Source: Panonychus citri (lineage: Eukaryota > Arthropoda > Arachnida > Trombidiformes > Tetranychidae). From it: DNA of 64,000 nucleotides. Of the stretch, positions 47,806 through 58,185 are shown one piece after another. The stretch is taken from NCBI RefSeq assembly GCF_014898815.1, contig NW_026515454.1, forward strand, positions 620,001 to 684,000, given 5' to 3'. Every line of letters begins with the position of its first letter. Positions within the stretch are counted from its first letter, which is position 1. Below the pieces are notes generated by a model, which was not told the DNA's origin, ran no database searches, and was given only the letters and a program-made list of their open reading frames with translations. Both the position numbers and the translations under genes were made by a program.

Positions 47806-48622
47806 CTTTAATTGTCAAATTGATCATTAGTTTTTTTTTAATTTCCCACAATTGAAATGAACTAATCATTATCTGTATGTTGATTAGTTTAAGTGTTATG
47901 TTTGTAGTTAGTTAATTGTGGTTTAGTTGAGGTGAATCAAGTTAATTGTTTCCTACAAATTGTTGATTGAATCACGTAGATGAAATTAATAATTTAATCA
48001 TATAATTTGGTAATGAAACAATCAAGGAGTGAAAATTAATTGAACCGTGATTATAATCATAATCTAGGTAAATTTATTATTACCATGATTAGTTAATTGT
48101 GTTTCTGGAAGGTTGATCAAATAAAATTGTCAACTAATCTAAATTTTAACCAACAATTAACAAATTTGTAAGATAATCAATAGTTAATCTAGTAAAACAA
48201 TTAGTCGATTAGTATTTAATTTTTCATTTACAATTCTCTCAGAAACTGAATTAAGATTTAAATCAATTCTCATTTAATTGTAACTTTCGTCGAATGTCCT
48301 AATTTTTTTTTACCTTCAATCGATCAACAATTAACCAAAAAGTGATTAATGGTTAACTAATTTTCTGCCAAATTATTTTAACCTTGATTGTTATGGTTTC
48401 TATTAATTGAGTAACTAAACGATTAACCAATTGGTTGCCAATTTTTGATTTACACTTGAAAATCAAAGTAAAGTTAATTGACAACAATTAACTTACTTTC
48501 CCATTAAAGTGGCCGATTAAATAACAATTAATTGTCTTGATTTACAATTTCTAAATATACTTCATAATTGTAATATATATTTTTCCATCAGTTTGACATA
48601 AAATTATCAATATGATTAACAG

Positions 48623-48681
48623 ATGAGGATGCGACCACGGCAGCGGCAAAGTGGGACTTGGGAGTGGGAAAGACAAGATAA
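48623..48681 (+). CDS. Possible alternative last exon of the Ig gene
   Basis: A GC-richer island after an AG (AACAG). In the phase required after the Ig3 exon it reads EDATTAAAKWDLGVGKTR and stops at TAA. It would replace the hydrophobic tail by a soluble end. The upstream pyrimidine tract is weak, so this is speculative. Confidence 0.2.
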
Positions 48682-49994
48682 AAGCACAATATGCAAATTA
48701 AGATGATGAGGATGATACAAAAAATTGATTACAATTAATCAAGAAGGTATAACATTAATGAAGATGATGATTTGTCCAGCAAAAAAAAAGGAGGAGAGCA
48801 AAAAAATTGAACATGAAAATTGGGAGATTACAATGAAGTGTTATGATTAAGACTTGATTGTTGACAATATAGCAATTAGATTTATCTAAATATACATGTA
48901 AGTGTTAATTAAAACATCACTTGACATAATTATCAACGTAAATTGTGAATTGATGGTTAATATTGATTAGTAAATAGTAGATTTGTTTTTACGTTTTTCT
49001 TTTAAAAAGATTGGGCTTAATTGTAAGGTGACAATTTGATGATGATTGTTGTTGATGATCATTTTATAATTGTGATTAATTGTCCTAAATGATTAGTTAA
49101 ATATCATCGATGATTGTTGAAACATTTTGATGTGTTGACAAAATTGAGTTAATCAAATTAAGATTGTCATTGTGTTGATTGTTCTGAGTTTATGATGATA
49201 TCAACAGAAAAAAAAAAGATTGAGTAAAAATCATTTGCAATTAACTTATCATCAAAATAATGATTATCATGGTGATGATTGATTTCAACTGATTTAAGTT
49301 AATCATCACAATCAATATAATAATAATAATATAAATTGTGTCATCTTGTTGTCTCTCACTTTTCGTGTCATCTCACAAAATCTGAATGAAAAGTTAATAA
49401 CTAATATAATTGTAGACTTAAATTGTTTGCTAATAATCATCTCATCATGATCAGATTAATCTTAATCATTTAGAGGAAAATTAATTTGAATAAATGTTTG
49501 TTTTTCATTCTCCTTTGCCAATATATTGGATTCCTTGATTTCGCTTTCAATAATAACAATCGGTCATCTTATTTTTGGTCAATTAGATTAACAGGAAATA
49601 TAATAATAATATTGATCGTCTTCATTAAAATCTTTATGGTCTTGTCCAGTTATTTGGTGGTCATGATATATAATAATAATAATAATAATTAGGTAATTAG
49701 TGTGTACAATTAAAGGTGAGTCGACTAATTGTTTTGGTTTTGCTTCAGAATTTGTCTTTCAAGTGTTGATTGCAATTAGTGCGTTATGATTGTTGTGTTT
49801 CTATGACTAATTTTAAATCATTTCCATGATCAAGATATACAGGGAGAGAGAGAGCGTCCGAATACAAAAGGATTATTGTATCAACTATCTACACATATTC
49901 ACACACAGCAACAACAACAGGATCAAGGTGAGAGTGGACAATGGTCAATATGCATAATATCAGGACTATGGAAGTAAAAAAAAGCTCATTTGTC

Positions 49995-50172
49995 TCATTT
50001 TTTGGTACTTGTTGAGGTTGTTGATTTTTCTGGTGATGAATTAACATTTGAACTGCCGTTGATTCGAGGCTTAATTGTTTCCGATATTTGCCAAATTGCT
50101 TCCTCGCATAAGAAGTTATCAAAATCATTGAAAAACGTTAAAACTTGTTCATTTTTCTTGAATGGATAATGA
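49995..50172 (-). CDS. C3G: C3G terminal exon
   Basis: 59 full codons including stop. It begins by completing a Ser codon, then HYPFKKNEQVLTFFNDF, which corresponds to the last helices of the CDC25 domain, then a Ser/Thr/Lys-rich tail. Found by phase and family resemblance, since its frame differs from the longest open frame in this stretch. Confidence 0.88.
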
Positions 50173-53100
50173 CTGAAAAAAAAGAGGAAATGAAAAGAGA
50201 AACAATTAGTTAATTAGATTGACAATTAATCGTTATGATATATAATCCAATCACATACAAAACAATGTTGATTATTTGGTGTTTTTTTTTTTTGCATTGT
50301 TTTAGTTTGCAAATTAATGATAAATTGTTATGTTTACAGTTACATGATCTTCATTATAAGTGAACCTGATAATCAGACACAATTGGCAATTTAACTGATT
50401 CACAATCAATTGAGCGGTAAAACAATTCATTATGATCATTATTATTACACACAAGTAATAAATAATGACAATAAGGAAAAGCAATGATTAAAGGTAAACA
50501 ACAATTAAATGTTAATTTAATTAAGAATAACGATTAAGTGATATAATCGAAACAATCAAAATTATTACTTGAATGGTTATGTACAAGAAACAATTTTACA
50601 TCAATTGAAAAGATTAAGTTTACTTTAAATCGTTGGGGGGAAAAAACTAATCCACTAATCCTGATAATCATCATTCCAATTATATTTAATTGTAAGATGG
50701 TCATTTAATCAAACCACAAATTCATTAGTTACACTTGAGATGCTTTTGTCTTAAATTGGTGGCAAAAAAAAGCATCAATAGTAAAACTTATCAGTGCCTG
50801 AAAAGTTTATCCTCAAACCGATTTCATCCTCATCCTCATCCTCATCTTCATCTTCATCTCCATCATCATCATAATGTTCACCACTCCATCGCTCCCTATC
50901 ATAGTATTTTAAATCATGGTGGGAAATAGTAATAGTAAAATCAACAACAATTAAGAAAAACACATATTTGAGACTGACAATCAAAATTCAATGAAACGTG
51001 ATTCTTTAAACAATCAAATCAACGATTATCAATAAACAAAACTTTTTTGTTTCTTATCTTAATCACTTTCCCATCATCTGAATGAATAAATCATTGTAAC
51101 TACTATTATCAATTTACTATAATCAAGTGGTACTGATCGTGATTTATAGTAATAATAATAGATAATCAATGTTGATTCTGTTGATACCCAATTGTGATTG
51201 TTAGATTAATCAATCACCTTGATTATTTATACATCAATATTGCAATTGAATGACATCAAATTTCAATTACAACTATTACTTAACATTATCGGAATAATAA
51301 TTATCATCTTGATCATCTTATAAATTTTCAATTAAACCGCATAAATGGCCAACGGCAATTATCTCATTTACAATCAGATTGGTTAATGATTAAGACGCAT
51401 AGAGGATTAAATATATAAATCTGGATAATCAGCAGAATCTTATAGGAGGAGATTGACTTAATTATCATGATTAATTAGCTCATGTCAACAATTTACGGTA
51501 ATTGAGACATAGAATGGAGGAGGTGTAGTAGTTGTAGGGGTTCGAGGTGATGAAGGTTCATCATCATCATCATCAAATGTCTTATAATTAAAACTTTAAT
51601 CATCACAATAATCATCATACACCAAGAAATGATGATGATAATAAATGAAAAGATACTTGAAGATTCTGGATTCATGAAATAAACCAGAAATACACTAATC
51701 ATCATCAAGAGATTAGTGAATGTTAAGTAATGAATTCAAATGATAATCAACATTGTTACATTACTTTATCAATGGATTATGATTGAAGACAATCAACTAA
51801 TTGTTTAGTGAATGATGATACACCAGGAACACACCAAATATAAGTCGCAATTGAGATAATTTATATCGGAAAGATGAGGATGCTTTAAATACTGTTGATG
51901 ACCAATCCTTCATCTTGATAATTAGGTTAAATGTTTCAAGTTAATCAGATGAATGATTAAATTATTGGCTTCTCATGTTTTAGATTAACTTGCTCATCAT
52001 GATGAAGGTAATTTTTTCTCATCATCATCCAGAATTGATGGAAAGACATTTATTACAAATTTAAAGTGAGATATTTTCAAGGAATTGAAAAGATTTATAT
52101 AAACTGCTTGAAAATTGGCCTGAAAAGTCAATGAATTGTAGATGAAATTTGTTGATTAATATGATATCGTGAATTACTGATAATGATGGTGACGGTTGAT
52201 CACATCAATAGTATTTACAATTTAATGGATATCAGTAAATCATTTACCTGAAAAAAATAAGGTAATGGTTAAGCATCAATTGATTAACAACAACAGGATA
52301 ACAGAATCTGAAATTTGATCAACAGTAAGAAAAAATCAACGACCAAACCTCAACAATTAAGATTGAAAACTTTCAATGTCAGAAAATATCATCAATCAAG
52401 CCAAGAAAAAATAAAGTTTGATCAACAATCAAATTAAATTTTCATGTGAAAACAAAAACGAGGTGACGATATATTTTCAATTGGGTTATAATAATAACAA
52501 GCACAATCAATCAGTTAATTGTTGAATGAAAATAGCAAATTGTTGGTAAAGTTTGCAACTCATAGCAATGAATTAATAGTAGAAAATACTAACTGATTTT
52601 CTCCAAAAATTAACTAATCTTGACGTTATTTTGATTGCAATTAGTTAATACAAATATTCAATGTAAGCAGAAAAAAAGTAAATCTTTTAACAGTTTCCAA
52701 GAAAAATACTAATCCAGTAAAAGGAGAGACAAAAACTGTAAACAATTAAATGTAATCAATGTTAAGAAATAGACAATATAATGTAAACATTATGGAAGAA
52801 ACAAAATTAAGAGTAACTTAATCTGTAGAAAGTAATTTGAGAGTTAATTGCAAAGATAAAACAATTTAAAGGATAGTTAAACATGAAAATTAACTAAACA
52901 AATCAACAATCAAAATTGATTGCTCAAAGTGAAAAACTAACAATTGACACAAAAAAGTAATATAAATGATGAATTAGTGAGAGAAAAAAAAATAAATTCA
53001 AATATTAATTCATCAGTAAGTGTATACATTATATTGGAGATGAGGATGATTAAGATGGATAAATAATCAATCAAATCATGATTTAAGTTTAAATTGTTGA

Positions 53101-54185
53101 AAATTTGACAACAACTGAATTGAAATAGATTAGTTTTTACAATTTGATAATCAATTGTCAAGGATAAATCATTTACTTGATCAACATAAACACTGTTGAG
53201 AGACTAGTTACTATTTCTGTGTTAATTTTGTTACTCTTTGATTGTGTTAATTAAATTGTAATTTTTGTGTGAATGTGTTATTGACATTAGTCTGTAATCA
53301 GGATGTAGACAATGACGATTGGCAAAAATTAATCAACTTTATCACCAACAACAACATAATTTACTATTAGTGGATTTAATTGTTCATTAAACTTACCTGT
53401 TTTTAAATCTTCTCATTTGGTCCAAGATGTTAAATATTTGCCAACGTTTAGCAAAATTAATATTGTTTCCGGCTGAATCAGAGAGGAAATCAGAGTTTCC
53501 AATATGAACAAATGTCAAATCTTGTAAAATAAGTCCAATATAAGGTATACAGGGTGGCTGAGTTTCTGCAAGTGCTTGACGATAGGCTCGAAAAGAGGAA
53601 GATGAATCGATGAGGGAACATAGATCCTTAAGCGATTCAGTGATACTTTTAGGCCATTCCAATCGTCTAACGGGACCAGAATCGAGGGCGGAAAGTAGAG
53701 CCAAGTAAGAATTGAAATTGTTCATCTTTCGAAGGTGCTTCATTATTTTGATAAATTTGGTAACTAATTTCTCCCTTTCTTTAGGATCTTCAATTTCCAC
53801 TATTCGAGATCGAGCCCAATAGGACATTTTGTTAAAATGTTCGGTAAACTTATTTAAATTTGGTATTAGTTCCTCTTTCTGTTCTCTGGCCCAAAGTAGA
53901 TATTCAGCTACTTCCACCTTCTGAAAAAGTCCAGCGTCCACTAAGGTCATTTGTTCGGCCACAATTTCCGATTTAAAGCTATGTAAAGTTAAATGTTTAG
54001 CTGATACATTAATGGATGGAAGAAGTATCTGATTTGTAACTACCAGTCCACCATTTCGTCGATTATCAAACTTTTCGATAACTTTACCACGAAGAACTCG
54101 AGCAAAAGCAAGATCACCTTTAATCACCAAGGAATAGATAAACTCCAATAAGGTTTGCATTAGTAGATCACTACAATCGCTAACA
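49995..54185 (-). CDS. C3G: C3G/RAPGEF1 guanine-nucleotide exchange factor, C-terminal part
   Basis: Two last coding exons on the minus strand: 53397-54185 and 49995-50172, joined in phase 2 across a 3.2-kb intron (CAG|GTAAGT donor, TTTTTTTTCAG acceptor). Together they encode the RasGEF/CDC25 catalytic domain that loads Rap1 with GTP downstream of Crk. Landmarks: AEQMTLVDAGLFQKVE, FTEHFNKMSYWARSRI, KFIKIMKHLRKMNNFNSYL, ALLSALDSGPVRRLEW, CIPYIGLILQDLTFVHIGN, FAKRWQIFNILDQMRRF, then FFNDFDNFLCEEAIW and ISETIKPR. The wording matches C3G rather than other RasGEFs (family knowledge). The stop is TGA at 49995-49997. The upstream REM, proline-rich and N-terminal exons are not in the visible 54186-57507 and presumably lie beyond element 2. 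Confidence 0.93.
50173..53396 (-). other. Last intron of C3G
   Basis: 3.2 kb, AT-rich, with CATCCT/CATCAT runs (about 50825-50870 and 51558-51575). No coding or mobile-element sequence recognised. Confidence 0.65.
53397..54185 (-). CDS. C3G: C3G exon with most of the CDC25 domain
   Basis: 789 bp. The acceptor is ATTTACAG on the minus strand, and the first base completes a codon (phase 2). It carries nearly the whole catalytic domain. The stretch before AEQMTL (about 85 residues) links to the REM module and is less conserved. Confidence 0.93.
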
Positions 54186-57100
54186 CTGTAAATTCAGGTA
54201 AAGGAAAATTGGGAAAAAAAGTAAAAGTTAACAAATGATTAGTAAATTGTAATAAATTCAATCAATAAAGTTTTATATATAAAATATTCAAAAGTTAATG
54301 ATATGTAAATGTGTATGCCAGCTATAAACACAATAGAGTGACCATCAACATAATCAATTGTGTTGACCAAGTGAAAGTGTTGAATACAAAAATCAAACAC
54401 CCAAAAGTAATAAAATTATTACAATAACAATGAAAATAAAACCTGAATACTAATCAACAGGATTAATCAAATGAATTAATGAAAAAGAGTCAAGGATCAT
54501 TGAGGATACCAGGATTGGGAATGATGATGATTAGGTTGATTGAATAAGTTTCAAGATGATGAAGGATGAAGATGATGTATAAATAATGATGAAAATTGTT
54601 TCATTTTCACTTTAACAGTAAAGTTGAATATTTATAAGCAAGGAAGTGCAACTTGATTAACTATATGATAAACGAGACTGATAATAGGAAAATTAAATGA
54701 ACGATTGATTATGGTTATGGAATCAACAACAATCAACGGTTAATTCAATTCAACAATCAACAACATGTAAACCAGTTAACTAATCAAAAGTCTATCCGTT
54801 GTTATGATCTGTGAAGATCTTTTCTTTTACTAGGAAAAAAAACCAATTCAACTGTGTAAAAATGACCTTTGGTCAGTTTGGTAAGTTGAAACAATTAAGA
54901 AATTGTAATTAGATTCATTTTCATGGTAGAGATGATTCTGCTTTTTGAAACATTTCAATATTTCCCAACGGTTGATGATGTTGTCTATTAAATGGTTCAG
55001 GTAATTTCATGAGAACTAGGATCAAGAGGAAGTGGGTGATGTTAAGAGTAGTTGATTATAAATGATTCAATTGATTAATGAACAACGAAAAGGATCAAAA
55101 TTGAAAAAAGGATAAAAAATAATCTCCCAGACTTAATATGAGTTCAGTAAGAGGAAAAGTTCAACAGTTTCAAGAGAGATGAAAGTTTCAAGGAAGAAAT
55201 CAGAAAACTTCATGATATCGACTCATAACCATGACACATTTTTTTTTCTTACTTGGATACAATTTCTATCAACAGGTAAGTTGAATTTTTTTTTTACTTT
55301 GCTCTCGGTTATGTTGATGGAAATGGAAGAAAAATATTTCATTAGATTTCATTGAAGTTCTGAGAAAAAGATTTACCCTGTGTCCAGAAAAAGAAAATCT
55401 CAAGGCGTGAGAATAGATTTTACAACAAGAAAATGAATTCATCATCATCCTCAGAGAATCAGGATCTCAAAGAAGAGGAAAAAAATAATAACTTTTTTTT
55501 CATACATGATACATGATGATTCTGAAGATGAGGATGCTGATGGTTACCCTTGATTGCCTCCGGTTCTGAAGCTGAAAATGATATATAAACAGTTGCATTG
55601 AACAGAAAAAGACTCAGACTGATGAAAAAAAAGTTGACATGTTTCTTATTCATGATGTTCAGGTTGACATGAATCGCATGGTGAGGGTAAGACAGGAACT
55701 CACCGCCAGCAATCAAGGTAAACAATACATTTAATTGTTGGGAAAGGTAATTCAATTGGAAGACAATGGCGATAAAAGTGATGATTAAAATGAAGACTCA
55801 AAATTTAAATGACTTTTAATTGAACGGATACTGAAAGATGAGGATGTTCAAAGTGACAAAATTGTAACTGTAAATGAATTTTTTGGACACTTGATTATGT
55901 GTAGGTGTTGATTTGTCGTTAATCAAGCTAATTAACTAACTGTTAATTGTAACATTTTCCATTTTCTAGTAATTTTTTGACATAACAATCAAATTTCAAA
56001 CAGTTAATTGCATAATAATAACTTGAAAAAAAACTGCAACTCTATTATGTTGTCATTAATATCATGATACATTATTATGTTAACAATTAACTTGAATCAT
56101 TAATTGTTACTAAGTATTGTACTTGTATTATAATGTATCATTTAATTGTTAAGTTAATATTTAACAATTTTATATTGGATACTAACAGTTAATCAATTGA
56201 TGATAAAAAAATTAGTAGTTTAATTGGATTGATTAACATTATCAGATTTGATGAATCGTCAAGTAATTGTAATGCTAAGTGATAAATTGTAATTAGTTTG
56301 TATGAAAATTTTACTCTGTCAAGGTTAATTATTGTGTATTTAATACATAATATAACAAACTATTAATTGTTATGATTCTAACAATCAAATGCAATATGAT
56401 TTGTAAAATATTAATAATTAGTTACCAAGAAACTGTTAAAGAAAATGGTGATTTAATTTATAATCCAAAATAATTTGAAAAATCAACGCACTAACAAAAA
56501 GTTAACAAGTTAGTAGGTTTAATTTCGTGACAATTAACTAAATCACAGGTAAATCACAAAAATCTAAATCAGGTTGAATTGATGAAATTAATGATGATTA
56601 AAGGATGAGTGAACTCTAAACAATCAAATAATTATCCAACAATTAAATCAACAATAATATTTATCTTCCTGTCAAAGTCTTACTGTTATTAAATCAGTTG
56701 TACCTTGACAATCAGGCCTAACAATTAACATTAACATTAACAGTAATTATCTATCTAATCAGAGGAAGTGCTATATTTATATATAAATAAATATAATTCA
56801 TAATTTAATGATAAATAATTTATCTAATTGTAAAATTATAGCAACAATTAGAGCAATAATTGAAACCACAAAAATAAAATAAACGTTAATCATTATAATG
56901 TAAGATTGATTTTGAGCAATTAACTAAATTATTACAACAACAACAACAACAAACTTAAGCAAAGTAAATTTAATAATCATCACGGATTAAGAATAATTAA
57001 TCAAGTAATTTAGTATGTCAACCCTGAAATTGAAAAGTTAATTGTCTGGATGAGAAAATCAATTGATTGTGGTTATTACTTCAAGGTGGACATGAATTGA

Positions 57101-57507
57101 TAAACATAATATTAAAATGTCAACCACAATTAAAAGGGGGGAAAAGTTGATTAACTAAAACTACTAAATATAAACAAAGTTACAGATCAAGTTAATTACG
57201 ATTAAGAATCAAGTAGAAACGTATCAACATTAAATATACATTCAGTCATTTCCTTAACAAACTGAATAATGTACTAAATGTACTTAGGATTTCATTCAGA
57301 TCAAGGATCATGATAACTCCTACATAGTATTAAAAGATTAAGCTTCATTTAAAACAGTTATTAATAATACATATCAATTTATAAAGGATATAAATTGAAC
57401 ATGATAAAGTTTTAAAATGGTTGATTAAAAGTTATCATTATATCAACTTACATTTAATTCAATGAATCAGAAATTAAAACTATTCAGGAAAATTCATCCA
57501 AGTAGAT
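54186..57507 (-). other. C3G intron sequence, no exon recognised
   Basis: AT-rich with AAC repeats (about 56935-56952). I looked for the REM-domain exon expected upstream in C3G and did not find it, so the intron probably continues through element 2. Confidence 0.5.
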
Positions 57508-58135
57508 TGTAAGCTTATATCTCTCTTGATTCACCAAAATTAGGACTTTTATCAATTAAACGCAAAAGATTGCAATCAGGCCTTACACAAATACCTGATA
57601 TTCAATTCGAATCAAGGATCAAATGTTTATTGTAGATTAATTGATGGTGTTCACTAAATTAGAATTTAACTGAATTAGGAAGCACAATAGAAAAGGAATA
57701 CAAAATCGGGTAATCTTTGAAAGAATAAGAATAAGGTTAATCACGAAAGTTACAAAATACAAAGAATCACTATAATTGTAGAATGTCAACTCTAACTCTT
57801 TGAATTTTTCCATCTCCTTTTATACTTGATTTCACGGAAAAGGAAATTACATTGGAATTTCAATTGTAGACAATTCTAGAAGAAAACAAAATTCTTAATC
57901 AATTCACAAGGGAACTAATTAACTCGGAATTTAACAAAAAACACAAAAAATAGAAAATTGGTTCTTCATTAGTCAAATGACCAAAGAGAACAAAGGAAAC
58001 AAGGAAAGAGAAAGAGGGAAATTATTCTCTTAATCTATTAGGGATCATCACTAAATTACCATCTTTTTAGGTATTTAGGTTAAGATGATTAAACAATTTG
58101 AATCAATTCCAAAGAGAGTAAATTTCTACCCTTCA
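57508..58135 (-). repeat. 3' LTR of element 2
   Basis: About 628 bp; the inner edge at 58135 is firm (minus TGAAGGGTAGAAATTT, as in element 1). The outer edge at 57508 is set by matching length and a TG, so it may be off by tens of bases. Homology to the element 1 LTR is patchy (for example the CAATCAGGCC and ACCTGAT regions). Confidence 0.65.
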
Positions 58136-58150
58136 GACCCCCGGCCCATG
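58136..58150 (-). other. Polypurine tract of element 2
   Basis: GGGCCGGGGGTC on the minus strand abuts the 3' LTR, matching the place of the G-rich run in element 1. Confidence 0.65.
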
Positions 58151-58185
58151 ACCATGACACTCTCTTTGAATTCGATTGAATTTGT

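Larger units (their letters stand above)
47640..49994. other. Convergent spacer between the Ig gene and C3G
   Basis: AT-rich 3' flanks of two convergent genes. Contains the possible alternative exon at 48623-48681; nothing else recognised. Confidence 0.5.

Noticed and set aside
49889..50128. 79-codon minus frame in the C3G end
   Set aside because: The C3G terminal exon uses a different frame, proved by FFNDF and IKPR motifs and phase.
50735..50984. His-rich (+) and Glu/Asp-rich (-) frames
   Set aside because: Both strands translate one CATCCT repeat; no other support.
55459..55755. Possible C3G exon with strong donor GCG|GTGAGT near 55700 (minus)
   Set aside because: No acceptor found upstream and the frame has no resemblance to the REM or linker regions.
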